Source: Polyangium sp. y55x31 (lineage in GTDB: Bacteria > Myxococcota_A > Polyangia > Polyangiales > Polyangiaceae). From it: a stretch of DNA of 64,000 nt. The translations under genes and the position numbers were made by a program. Every line of letters starts with the position of its first letter. Position 1 is the stretch's first letter. The stretch is from the NCBI RefSeq assembly GCF_029946505.1, contig NZ_JARZHG010000054.1:1-64000 (forward strand), written 5' to 3'. The notes beneath the pieces were generated by a model, which ran no database searches, was not told where the DNA came from, and worked only from the letters and a program-made list of their open reading frames with translations. This document shows, in pieces, positions 55,225 through 63,606 of this stretch.

Positions 55225-55833
55225 GTGAAGGACGACGCCGAAAAAAACGCTCCGCCCGCGGCCCTCGCGTCCACGCGAGGCGAGACGCTCGCCGCGCCGG
55301 CGCGCACGATCGGGCTCGCCTCCGGACGATCGATCGAAATCGAAGAGACGGGCCGCGAAGAGCACATCAAGGTCCGCTCGGCCGACGGAAACCTCGTCCT
55401 CTCGCTTCGCCTGACCGACGAGGGGCCCGTCCTCTCGCTCTCCGCGGTCTCCCTGGAGATCGCCGCCCAGAAGCACCTCGCCCTGAAGAGCGACACCCTC
55501 GCGATCCAGACGTCCGGCGACGCCACGCTCGACGTCGGCGGGAGCCTGCACGAGCGCACGCGCGGCAGCGCGATCCGCGAGGTCGGCAAGGCGTCCATCG
55601 AGCGCGCCCGCGAGGTGAGCATCGAGGCCGCGCCCGGCGGCGTGGTCGTCAAGGCGAACGACGACGTCTCCATCACCGGCGAGCGCGTGCGGCTCAACTC
55701 GGACGAACCGCCCATGCCCCTCACCTGGGAAGAACACCACGCGCGGCAAGCCAAGCGGCTCGCCGCCGCGGCGGAGCGGACCCACGAGATCGGTGTCCCC
55801 GGCCTCGGCCCGTTCCGCATCCCGGAGCCCTGA
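55225..55833 (+). CDS. VgrG-needle-like small protein
   Basis: A 202-residue protein. After an Ala-rich start come alternating short strands: EEHIKVRSADGNLVLSLRLTDEGPVLSLSAVSLEIAAQKHLALKSDTLAIQTSGDATLDVGG, then VSIEAAPGGVVVKANDDVSITGERVRLN. These resemble the beta-helix rungs of VgrG C-termini without the VgrG core. The GTG at 55225 lies exactly six bases after TATCAT (55213-55218). It may be a detached needle extension or a mimic that trimerises with spike proteins (inference). The stop faces the convergent DUF2169 gene. Confidence 0.7.
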   Translation: MKDDAEKNAPPAALASTRGETLAAPARTIGLASGRSIEIEETGREEHIKVRSADGNLVLSLRLTDEGPVLSLSAVSLEIAAQKHLALKSDTLAIQTSGDATLDVGGSLHERTRGSAIREVGKASIERAREVSIEAAPGGVVVKANDDVSITGERVRLNSDEPPMPLTWEEHHARQAKRLAAAAERTHEIGVPGLGPFRIPEP

Positions 55834-55841
55834 GGCGCGCC

Positions 55842-57593
55842 TCACGCCCGCCGCGCGGCCCGGAGCGCGTCGTTCGCCGCGTCCCCGAGCTTCATGTCCG
55901 TCGCCACCTTCCGGGTCCACAGCCGCACGATCGGCATGAGCGCGGGGCGCTGGATCCGCAACGCGTCGAGCACCTCGTTCGCCTTGCCACGTTCGATCGC
56001 GACGAGCAGGCGCGTGAACGCCTCCAGCGTGATCGGGCCGCGGAAGGACTCCACCTTCGCCACGTACGCCGCGTCGTAGGCCTCGCGCAGCTTGTGTGTC
56101 CCGCGCGCCGACTCCGCCTCGATCGCGTCGGCCCAGCGTCGCTCGTTCTTGCGCCACGAGCGCTCGCGTAGGCCGTGCGCCTCGAGCACCTTCGCGCGAT
56201 CCTTTTTCCCTTCGGCGATCTCGGCGGCGATGGCCGCGGTCTGCTCGATCGTGAGCTCGATCGGCGCCTCCGGCTCGGGCTCGGCCGGCGCCGCCTTCAG
56301 CTTGCCCGCCGGCTCCGTGGTCGGCGCAGGCTCGATGCTGGCCGCTGCGGCCGCGGCGGGGGTTTCCGCGGGCGTAGGTTCGCTCTTCGCGAGGGGGCCG
56401 AGCATCGCGGGTTTTTCCACGGCCCGCGCCGTCGTCGGCGCGGCCTCGATTTCGACTTTCCCCACGATGCCGAAGAGCGCCGGCGGGGGCACGTCGAAGG
56501 GCATCGGCGGCACGTTCGTCCGCTCCTCCTTCGCCGGGACGTCGAGCGGCTTCGTATCGGGCGCCTCCGAGGTCACCTCCACCGGCGCCGGGCGCTTCGT
56601 CGGCTCGAACGGCGTTGCCGGCTTCGACGCTGCCAGGGCGGGGACGTGGGTCAACGTTCGCGGGCCCGATCCCTCGTCCTCGTCCTTCGGCGGAGGTGAA
56701 GCGCGCGGGGCCTCGTCGCGGATCGCGATGCTCGGCAGCCCCGGCCCTCCCGCGACGAACGGGAGCACGGGCGCCTGCGGCGCGTTTTTCCCCGCCGACG
56801 TCGCGAGCGGAATCGTCGCCTCCACGTCGCCTCCGGCGATCGGCCCCGCGCCCTCCATCGAGACCGCGACGAGCCCGACCTCCGCCGCATGCGCGAGCAA
56901 GATCACGCCGCGCCACACCAGCATCGCGATCTGCCGGTCCGTGTCGATGGTCAACGTGTCACAGCGCAGCCGCACCTCCTGCGGCGGCCCACCCATGCGT
57001 TCCACGGTCACGCGCGGGACGACGCGGGTGAGCTTCGTTTCGAGCCGCGGATACGACGGGTGCAGGTTCACGAGCACGATCGGCTCGTCCCCCGCGAGGT
57101 TCGCGAGCTGCTGATCGGCGGGCGCGAGGTTGAAGTACGCGCCGTCCACGTCCTCGGGCAGCGGCTTCGTGTTCCAGGTGCCGGGATCCCAGCTCGCCGC
57201 GTGTTTTCCGAGGAGCGAAAGACGCGCAGGCGACGTCGGCGCGACGGGGCCGAAGCCCTCCGCGACCCAGCCGCGATCCGCGCGGACCTCGATCGCCTTC
57301 TGCAAGGTCCCCACGCCGAGCTGCGCGACGAGCGCGGCGGGCGCGCCGACGGCGGGCGGCTTCGGCGGATGGGCGCGCCCGAGCACGAGCACATCGGCCC
57401 TTCGTTTGAACGGGGCCATGTCGCTCGCGGGGCTCTTCGTATCCCAGACGGCCTCTCGTTTCACGGCGAGCGGCGACTCGCCGGGCGCGAGCTCGAAGGT
57501 CGCCTTGCAGATCACCGTGACGGCGTGCGCGTCCCGTCGCGGCTGCCAGGGGAACAAGGAGGCGCGCAGGACGCAGAACGACACGACATTCAT
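55842..57593 (-). CDS. DUF2169 protein with Pro-rich linker and C-terminal helical domain
   Basis: A 583-residue protein. Residues 1 to about 290 are a DUF2169-type domain (VTVICKATFEL, FNLAPADQQL). Residues 290-450 are a Pro/Ala/Glu-rich disordered linker. The C-terminal 130 residues are helical (RAKVLEAHGLRERSWRKNERRWADAI, LREAYDAAYVAKVESF, ITLEAFTRLLVAIERG). The same overall plan occurs in other T6SS-linked DUF2169 proteins of Polyangiales-type bacteria, to my knowledge without assigned function. The ATG overlaps the upstream lipoprotein stop (ATGA). Confidence 0.8.
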   Translation of the reverse strand: MNVVSFCVLRASLFPWQPRRDAHAVTVICKATFELAPGESPLAVKREAVWDTKSPASDMAPFKRRADVLVLGRAHPPKPPAVGAPAALVAQLGVGTLQKAIEVRADRGWVAEGFGPVAPTSPARLSLLGKHAASWDPGTWNTKPLPEDVDGAYFNLAPADQQLANLAGDEPIVLVNLHPSYPRLETKLTRVVPRVTVERMGGPPQEVRLRCDTLTIDTDRQIAMLVWRGVILLAHAAEVGLVAVSMEGAGPIAGGDVEATIPLATSAGKNAPQAPVLPFVAGGPGLPSIAIRDEAPRASPPPKDEDEGSGPRTLTHVPALAASKPATPFEPTKRPAPVEVTSEAPDTKPLDVPAKEERTNVPPMPFDVPPPALFGIVGKVEIEAAPTTARAVEKPAMLGPLAKSEPTPAETPAAAAAASIEPAPTTEPAGKLKAAPAEPEPEAPIELTIEQTAAIAAEIAEGKKDRAKVLEAHGLRERSWRKNERRWADAIEAESARGTHKLREAYDAAYVAKVESFRGPITLEAFTRLLVAIERGKANEVLDALRIQRPALMPIVRLWTRKVATDMKLGDAANDALRAARRA

Positions 57594-57784
57594 GGGCGCA
57601 GCTTACCGCGATGCGGCACCGTCATGAAGCTGCCGTTCGACTTGCCGGCTCCGTTTCCACTGGAGACTTCTCCGGTATCGCTGGTGCAGCCAGCCGCTGC
57701 GAGCGCTGCAACGAGGACGACGATGAACCGCGCGACGACGCGCGCCGATAGAGCAAAAGGTTGGAGAGAGGAGCGTCGCGACAT
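57590..57784 (-). CDS. Tiny lipoprotein upstream of the DUF2169 fusion
   Basis: A 64-residue protein: signal with VARFIVVLVAALAAAGC (Cys33) and a 31-residue Ser/Gly-rich mature tail. The stop overlaps the DUF2169 ATG by four bases, so translation is probably coupled. The longer open frame has further starts upstream, but only this one gives a clean signal peptide. Function unknown; it could be a periplasm-facing immunity or anchoring lipoprotein for the T6SS cluster. Confidence 0.55.
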   Translation of the reverse strand: MSRRSSLQPFALSARVVARFIVVLVAALAAAGCTSDTGEVSSGNGAGKSNGSFMTVPHRGKLRP

Positions 57785-57912
57785 ATCTCGTTTTCTGGGG
57801 TGCGCCTGAAACATATCGTCCGGACGGCGCATTACGCGGCCGCGCGGAGCCGTGATATCCTCGCGAGCGTAGGGTCCCATGTTGCGGGGCCGATGCCTCT
57901 CGAGGAGCCACC

Positions 57913-59076
57913 ATGCCTTTGCTTCGATCACTCCCGTTGCTGATGGTCCCCTTTCTCGGCGGCTGCTTCTTCGGATCGGGGGATCGAGAGCTCCCGCCGG
58001 TCGAGCACAGCGCGGGTTTTTTCGCCGAGTTCGATCGGATGATCGACGACACGATGTCGCGGGGCTCGCTCGACGAGAAGGCGCATACGCTCGACGTCGA
58101 GTTCGCGCGTCGCGTGGACGAGGGGCCCGGGCCGAACGAGGTCGTGGCCGTCGGAGCCACTTGGGAAAAGGTCGAAGCCTTCCTCTCGATCGGGCTGCTC
58201 TCCGCGGATGTCATGGCGCCGATCGTCGGCTCCGAGCAGAGCCGGGTGGACATGTTCGAACACGCCGCGGACAGGGTGCTTCGGAGCGACACCACGGCCA
58301 TCGCTGCCTGGAACCGCACCGTCCGCGACATGGGCTTCACCGACGCGCGGATGGAGCCCACGGGAGAGCTCGTCTGGGAGTCGCTTTACCTCGTGCTCAC
58401 CGAATCGGAGCACGCTTATCAGGACGTCTGGGTCGAAAGTGGCACCTGGGTCGAGGGCGCCTGGGTCCGCACGGAGGGGTATTACGAAGAGCTCTGGATC
58501 GACGGGTATTACGAGTCCGTCTGGCAGGATGGCTCCTGTCGCGACGAATACGTCGACACGGAGTGCGACACGTACTGGGTCGAGGAGACCTGCTACGACG
58601 TGTGGATCGACGATGGATACTGGGAGACGTACTGCTCCGGGTACGATGACGAAGGCAACTGCGTGGAGTGGACCGACGAGTGGGTGAGCACGGGGTACTA
58701 CGAGACCCAATGCGAGCCAGCGCATTCGTACGAGGAGTGTACCGACATCTACGAAACGGTCTGCGATCCGGGGCAATGGGTGGATACGTGGATCGAGGGC
58801 CACTGGGTCGAGGGGGCGTGGGTCCCCGGCGAGCTCGTCTGGGTGGATGGGTACTGGAGCGACACCTCGGGTTATCGGACCGTGGCGCTCCCGGCAGAGG
58901 AGGCCGAGATCCTCGCGGCGGGCATCGTATACGTGGCGTCCTTCGGGCCGGAGCGCGTGGGCGCTGATTGTTATGCGAGGCTCGACGAGGCTCTCGTGCA
59001 ATCGGCCGGGAGCCCGCCCGAGAGCGCCGTGACGCTCTCGAGGGACGCGATCCTGGCTTGCCTTTCGCCGCGCTGA
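57913..59076 (+). CDS. Lipoprotein with Trp/Tyr-rich acidic repeats
   Basis: A 387-residue protein with lipobox FLGGC (Cys18). The N-terminal 140 residues are helical. Then about 150 residues are highly repetitive: ESGTWVEGAWVRTEGYYEEL, WIDGYYESVWQDG, paired Cys (SCRDEYVDTECDTYWVEETC) and WIEGHWVEGAWVPGELVWVDGYW. The motif W(V/I)(E/D)G(A/H/Y)W recalls short aromatic repeats of outer-surface proteins. A helical C-terminal domain with Cys follows. GAGGAG lies upstream of ATG 57913. Divergent from the tiny lipoprotein. No known family. Confidence 0.75.
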   Translation: MPLLRSLPLLMVPFLGGCFFGSGDRELPPVEHSAGFFAEFDRMIDDTMSRGSLDEKAHTLDVEFARRVDEGPGPNEVVAVGATWEKVEAFLSIGLLSADVMAPIVGSEQSRVDMFEHAADRVLRSDTTAIAAWNRTVRDMGFTDARMEPTGELVWESLYLVLTESEHAYQDVWVESGTWVEGAWVRTEGYYEELWIDGYYESVWQDGSCRDEYVDTECDTYWVEETCYDVWIDDGYWETYCSGYDDEGNCVEWTDEWVSTGYYETQCEPAHSYEECTDIYETVCDPGQWVDTWIEGHWVEGAWVPGELVWVDGYWSDTSGYRTVALPAEEAEILAAGIVYVASFGPERVGADCYARLDEALVQSAGSPPESAVTLSRDAILACLSPR

Positions 59077-59205
59077 GTCGAAACGACGACGTACTACACG
59101 CACCGGCATCCGGAGTTCTGGGAAAACCCCGAGGTATCGAGAATGGGCTGCCGATGGTGATCACGCCGCGCTGACGTCAGGCGTTCCGCGCGAAGATCGA
59201 TCCAT

Positions 59206-59874
59206 TCAGGGAGCGACGGGGCAACGCGGCGCGATGTATTCGCCGCTGGGATTCGTGCTCCAGGCATCGAGCTCGACCCGGAAATGAACTTCGTTCTCGT
59301 CGATCGAGAGGATCTCCAGCGTCCCCGGGCCGAGCGAGCCGCCGCCCCACGGGCAATCCTCGGGGCTCGGCGAATTCTGCTCGCCGGTCTCGGACATGTA
59401 GCTGTACGCGAGGAGCTCGGGGCTGTCGAGGTCGTAGACGCCCACCTGCTGCAGCTCCGGGGGAAGCGCGATGCTGAGCTGCCAATGACCACCGCAGGTC
59501 AGGTCCGTGGTGGGCGAATCGCAGGAGGCGCCGAGGTCCGAGACACGAAGGAAAAGATCGTTCGGGTTCAGCTCCGGGCCGCCGCCCGTGCTGGAGCTGC
59601 TGCCGCTGGGATCATGGTTGGCCCAGTATTCGTCCCAGAGGACGTCGAGCTGCGCGCGGGTGAGGGCGACGGCGATGAGGCCCGGATCGGGATTCGAGCC
59701 GCTGGAGCTCGTATTGCCGCCCGTGCCGCCCGTGCCGCCCGTGCCGCCCGTGCCGCCGTCGCCGCCGGTGCCTTCGTGGGCATTTTTTTCATCGCCGCCA
59801 CCCTGGACGACGTAATTGCCGCACGCGGCGAGGAGGACGGGGAGGAGGAAGAAGGGAAGGCGCTTGAGGTTCAT
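59206..59874 (-). CDS. Lipoprotein with Gly-Thr linker
   Basis: A 222-residue protein with lipobox LLAAC (Cys18), a GTGG repeat linker and a compact Cys-containing beta domain (DLFLRVSDLGASCDSPTTDLTCGGHWQLSIALP, TLEILSIDENEVHFRVEL, APRCPVAP). ATG 59874 is preferred over the GTG six bases earlier because a -10-like box sits just upstream. Surface-exposed; function unknown. Confidence 0.75.
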   Translation of the reverse strand: MNLKRLPFFLLPVLLAACGNYVVQGGGDEKNAHEGTGGDGGTGGTGGTGGTGGNTSSSGSNPDPGLIAVALTRAQLDVLWDEYWANHDPSGSSSSTGGGPELNPNDLFLRVSDLGASCDSPTTDLTCGGHWQLSIALPPELQQVGVYDLDSPELLAYSYMSETGEQNSPSPEDCPWGGGSLGPGTLEILSIDENEVHFRVELDAWSTNPSGEYIAPRCPVAP

Positions 59875-59939
59875 GCCCACTCATAAGACACGTTTCGTGC
59901 CAAGCAGAAGCGCAGGTCATTTCATGGGTTTACGAGGGT

Positions 59940-59978
59940 GTGTGCCAGGTGTGCCGGCATGGTGTGCCTGCGTGTGCC
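59940..59978 (+). repeat. Four GTGTGCC heptamers
   Basis: Copies at 59940, 59949, 59962 and 59972 (starts), upstream of the leftward lipoprotein gene at 59874. Spacing is irregular (9-13 bases). They may be a regulator-binding cluster or a chance low-complexity run. Confidence 0.4.
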
Positions 59979-60120
59979 TGATGCTGGCACAGTGTCACGC
60001 GGGGGGCGGGGGTGTGGTGGTAGGCTCGGCGTTGCCACGTCGCTGACGCGGCTCCACATCGCGGAGAGGGCACGAGGAGCGCGACAGCGAAAAGCGGCTG
60101 CTCGCGCTTTTGTGGGAGCC

Positions 60121-60528
60121 TTAGCCCCCCGCCTTCTCCCGGGGCGCGAAATCGAGCGAGGCCGAGTTGATGCAGTACCGCATGCCGGTCGGCTGCGGGC
60201 CGTCCGGGAAGACGTGGCCGAGGTGGGCGTCGCATTTCGCGCAGCGGACCTCGGTGCGGAACATGCCGTGGCTCGTGTCTTCGATCTCCTTGACGGTGCC
60301 CTTCGAGATCGGGGCCCAGTAGCTCGGCCAGCCGCTGCCGGAGTCGTATTTCGTGGTCGAATCGAAGAGCGGCTCGCCACAGCAGACGCAAACGTAGCGC
60401 CCGTCGGCCTTGTGGTTCCAGTACTTGCCCGTGAAGGCCCGCTCGGTGCCGCCGCATCGGCTGACGCGGTATTGCTCGGGGGAGAGGCGCTCGCGGTAGG
60501 GATCCTCGCGCTCGGGTTGGCTCGACAT
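60121..60528 (-). CDS. msrB: Peptide-methionine (R)-S-oxide reductase MsrB
   Basis: A 135-residue cytoplasmic enzyme that reduces methionine-R-sulfoxide in proteins. MsrB motifs are all present: [36 protein letters not shown], zinc cysteines C47, C50, C96 and C99, and catalytic C119 in RYCINSASL. Full length. GGAGGA precedes the ATG and TAGGAT lies further upstream. Monocistronic. Confidence 0.95.
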   Translation of the reverse strand: MSSQPEREDPYRERLSPEQYRVSRCGGTERAFTGKYWNHKADGRYVCVCCGEPLFDSTTKYDSGSGWPSYWAPISKGTVKEIEDTSHGMFRTEVRCAKCDAHLGHVFPDGPQPTGMRYCINSASLDFAPREKAGG

Positions 60529-60607
60529 GAAAGGTCCTCCGCCGCGTATCCTAGCGCGAGGCGCGGCGTCGTTCGAGCCCCGCGCACGAACGCGGGAGGT
60601 GGAGCGC

Positions 60608-60636
60608 TTGACGGGCCTCAGGGGAGGCTGTAGCGG
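60608..60636 (+). promoter_or_regulatory. Promoter of the Uma2 gene
   Basis: TTGACG, 17 bases, TAGCGG, then a leader with GGAGGAG before ATG 60670. Confidence 0.45.
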
Positions 60637-60669
60637 CTAGGAGGCCCCTGCCGATGGAGGAGCGACGCC

Positions 60670-61272
60670 ATGGCTGCCAAGATGCCCCTCGTGACCGAGG
60701 ACGAGTACATCGAGCGCGAGCGCAAGAGCCCCACCAAGCACGAGTTCTGCCGCGGCGTGATCACGGCGATGGCCGGCGCATCGGCCAGGCACAACGCGCT
60801 CTGCGCGAACATGATCGTCTCGCTCGGCGTCGCCCTTCGTGGAGGTCCCTGCGCCGTCCTGACGAGTGACCAACGCGTCTACGTCGAGGCGACGGGGCTC
60901 TACACCTACCCCGACGTCGTGGTCGTCTGCGGCGCGCCGCAGTTTCACGCGAAGCACCGCGAGAACCTCTTGAACCCCCGCGTCATCGTGGAAGTCCTCT
61001 CGCCGACGACGGCGCGGCACGACCAGACGTCCAAGTTCTCCCATTATCGCATGATCCCCTCGCTGGAGGAGTACGTGCTCGTGTACCAGGACGAACGGCG
61101 GATCGAGCATTACAAGAAGCTGCCCACGGGGCAATGGTTGCTCACCGAGGCCACGGGGGACGAGGGGAGCGTGGAGCTCTCCGCGCTCGGCTGCACGATC
61201 CGGCTCGCCGACGTGTACGCAGGCGTCGACCGGTTCGCGCCGGAGCCGGAGGGCCAGGGGAACGAGCCCTGA
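60670..61272 (+). CDS. Uma2-family (DUF820) PD-(D/E)xK nuclease-like protein
   Basis: A 200-residue protein with the Uma2 core: TEDEYIERERKSPTKHEFCRGVI, ASARHNALCANM, TYPDVVVVCG (the metal-binding Asp), VIVEVLSPTT (the E-x-L/K-like half), and IPSLEEYVLVYQDERRIEHY. The family has a restriction-endonuclease fold and is abundant in cyanobacteria and myxobacteria; its role is unclear. GGAGGAG precedes the ATG. The stop is six bases from the stop of convergent hmgA. Confidence 0.88.
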   Translation: MAAKMPLVTEDEYIERERKSPTKHEFCRGVITAMAGASARHNALCANMIVSLGVALRGGPCAVLTSDQRVYVEATGLYTYPDVVVVCGAPQFHAKHRENLLNPRVIVEVLSPTTARHDQTSKFSHYRMIPSLEEYVLVYQDERRIEHYKKLPTGQWLLTEATGDEGSVELSALGCTIRLADVYAGVDRFAPEPEGQGNEP

Positions 61273-61278
61273 GCGGGC

Positions 61279-62439
61279 TCAGCCCTCGATGAAGCTGTCC
61301 TGATAGCCCGGATCCTCGGCGCCGAGCGCGGCCTCGGTCGGGAGCAAGGGCTCGAACGTGTCGAGCATGACCGCGAGCTCGCTCGTCTCCTTCGTGCCGA
61401 TGCTGGCCTCGTAGGAGCCCGGGTGCGGGCCGTGCGGGATGCCCGCCGGGTGGTGGGAAATGCTGCCCGGACCGACGCCGCGGCGCGAGGTGAAGTTGCC
61501 GCGGCAATAAAAGATGAACTCGTCGCAGTCGTACGACGAATGCGGGTACGGGCAGGGGATCGCCTGCGGGTGGAAATCGACCACGCGCGGGACGAAGCTG
61601 CAGACGAGCGCGCCGCGCGCCGCGAACGTGCCGTGCCAGTCGGGCGGCAGGTGCACGAGGCCCGCGCGCGGCTGGAAGTTCAGGATCGGGAAGACGAACG
61701 GATACACCGTGCCGTCCCAGCCGACGACGTCGAGCGGCGAATGCGCCATGGAGAAGCCATGGAAGCCGCCGTCGCGCTTGACCACGAGCTTGCGGATCCC
61801 CTCGTCCATGGGCCCGACGAACGCAGGCTTCTTGAAATCGCGGTGGCTGTAGGGCGCGTCCATGCGGAGCTGCCCGACGTCGTTGCGCCATTTCGACGGG
61901 ATGTGGATCCCGCCCATCGCCTCGAGGCAGAGCCACGATTGCAGCCCCGCGTCGGGGATGAAGCGATAGAAGAGGCCCCGCGGCACGTAGATGTAATCGT
62001 CTTTTTCGTACCGGAGATCGCCGAGCATCGTGCGCAGAAGGCCGCTGCCCTCGAAGACGTAGAAGAGCTCGTCGGCGTCCGCGTTCGAGAAATAAACGGG
62101 ATCGGGCGCGTCCGGGCGGGCGATGCCGATGACGACGTCGCCGTTGTAGAGCAAGGGGACGCGCCCGTCGATCTGCGGGCCGCTCGGGGTCGGGACCGAG
62201 GTCGATCGATAATGGCGCTTCGCCAGGGGGCGCTGCGGGGCCGGCGCCGGGAGCGCAAACCCGTGCTCGGCGGGCGCGACGCGGTGCTCGTGCGGGCGCC
62301 GCTCGTGATACGCGATGGTGTAGGGCCCGTCGAACCCGCGACGCGTCAGGCATTCCTCCCAGCGGAGGGCGCCCTTCGCGTCGCGGAGCACCGTGTGGTG
62401 CTTCGGCGAAAGCTCCCCGAAGGCGAGGCGCTCGATCAT
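61279..62439 (-). CDS. hmgA: Homogentisate 1,2-dioxygenase
   Basis: A 386-residue cupin-fold enzyme that opens the homogentisate ring to maleylacetoacetate. Family motifs: YNGDVVIGIARP, DELFYVFEGSG, YIYVPRGLFYRF, WDGTVYPFVFPILNFQPRAGLVHLPP, SSYDCDEFIFYCRGNF (iron-binding Glu region) and ISHHPAGIPHGPHPG (iron-binding His region). It is shorter than the Pseudomonas enzyme (about 430-440 residues), as in a compact bacterial subgroup. The ATG overlaps the hppD stop (ATGA). It is the last gene of the tyrosine operon. Confidence 0.92.
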   Translation of the reverse strand: MIERLAFGELSPKHHTVLRDAKGALRWEECLTRRGFDGPYTIAYHERRPHEHRVAPAEHGFALPAPAPQRPLAKRHYRSTSVPTPSGPQIDGRVPLLYNGDVVIGIARPDAPDPVYFSNADADELFYVFEGSGLLRTMLGDLRYEKDDYIYVPRGLFYRFIPDAGLQSWLCLEAMGGIHIPSKWRNDVGQLRMDAPYSHRDFKKPAFVGPMDEGIRKLVVKRDGGFHGFSMAHSPLDVVGWDGTVYPFVFPILNFQPRAGLVHLPPDWHGTFAARGALVCSFVPRVVDFHPQAIPCPYPHSSYDCDEFIFYCRGNFTSRRGVGPGSISHHPAGIPHGPHPGSYEASIGTKETSELAVMLDTFEPLLPTEAALGAEDPGYQDSFIEG

Positions 62440-63590
62440 GCGACCTTGCCTTCCGTCTTCTGCTGCCGCTCGATGCTCTCGAACAGAGCGCGGAAGTTGC
62501 CGCCGCCGAAGCCTCGATCGCCCTTGCGCTGGATGATCTCGTAGAAGAACGGCCCGGCGTCCGGATCCCCGTGCGTCCCGGCCGACTCCTTGAGGAAGAT
62601 CTGGAGCAGGTATTTGCCCTCGGCCTCGCCGTCGACGAGGATTTCGAGGTCGCGCAGCACGTTCACGTCCTCGTCGATCTGCTGGACGCCGAGCGATTTC
62701 AGGCGCGCCGGGAGCGCGTCGTAATACGAGCCCGGCGTGGGCATGAACTGGATGCCGCGCTCGCGCATGTGCTTCACGGAGGTGAGGATGTCCTTCACCG
62801 CGATCGCCGCGTGCTGCACGCCGTCGCCGCGGTGCTCCTCGTTGAAGATGTTGATCTGCGAGCTCTTGAAATACGGCCGGTACGGCTCGTTGTTCGCGAA
62901 CTTCACGCCCGAGCCCGGATCCCACATGACGGCCGAGCGCAGCCCCGAGCCGTGATCGCCGCCCTTCTTGACGTCCTCGGTGTGGAACTGGATCTCCCAG
63001 AACCGCTCGAAGCCGAGCACGTGCTCCATCCAGAGCAGCGCGGGCGCCATCGTCTGGAAGTTCGTCGTGATGTGATCGAAATGGGTGAAGCCGAGCGTGT
63101 TCTTGCCCCCGCGCGGGATGTCGTAATGCACCGCGCCCGGGAAGAGCTTGCGATAGTTCTTGCGCTCGACGAAGCGGAACGTCGTGTCGCCGAAGGGCGA
63201 CGTGATCGAGAACGAGGCGAACTCGCCGCCGTCCTCCTTCACGCGCGTGATCTCGTCGATCGGGGTGCCGCCGCGCCCGTCGAGCAGGCGGAACGCGCGC
63301 TCGATGTCCTCGACCTCGAAGATGAGCGTGCCGACGCCGTCCGGGTGCTTGCGGAGGTACCGCCACGCCCGCCCGCCCTCGCCGAGCGGCTGCGAGCACA
63401 TGACGATGCATTCGCCGGCCCGGAAGACGACCGAGCGCTGCTTGGCCGCCTCCTCGAGGTCGGGGCTCGAATGGGCGATCTCCTCGAAATCGAGCTTCTC
63501 CGTGTAGAACTTGCGGCTCCGCTCGAGGTCGCGGACGTAGTAGTGAAGCGCCTCGATGCGCTTGATCCCGATGGATTCCACCTTCGACAT
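62436..63590 (-). CDS. hppD: 4-Hydroxyphenylpyruvate dioxygenase
   Basis: A 384-residue vicinal-oxygen-chelate enzyme converting 4-hydroxyphenylpyruvate to homogentisate. Iron ligands H173 (FDHITTN), H260 (GVQHAAIAV) and E351 (FFYEIIQRKG) are intact, followed by the family's GFGGGNFRALFESIE lid helix. ATG 63590 is chosen; GTG 63614 in frame would overlap the maiA end. It lies between maiA and hmgA, so the operon order is maiA, hppD, hmgA. Confidence 0.95.
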   Translation of the reverse strand: MSKVESIGIKRIEALHYYVRDLERSRKFYTEKLDFEEIAHSSPDLEEAAKQRSVVFRAGECIVMCSQPLGEGGRAWRYLRKHPDGVGTLIFEVEDIERAFRLLDGRGGTPIDEITRVKEDGGEFASFSITSPFGDTTFRFVERKNYRKLFPGAVHYDIPRGGKNTLGFTHFDHITTNFQTMAPALLWMEHVLGFERFWEIQFHTEDVKKGGDHGSGLRSAVMWDPGSGVKFANNEPYRPYFKSSQINIFNEEHRGDGVQHAAIAVKDILTSVKHMRERGIQFMPTPGSYYDALPARLKSLGVQQIDEDVNVLRDLEILVDGEAEGKYLLQIFLKESAGTHGDPDAGPFFYEIIQRKGDRGFGGGNFRALFESIERQQKTEGKVA

Positions 63591-63606
63591 GATCTCGATG
63601 ACTCCT

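Noticed and set aside
59985-59999. Sigma-54 promoter (TGGCAC element)
   Set aside because: The -12 GC element (TTGC) is missing at the required spacing.
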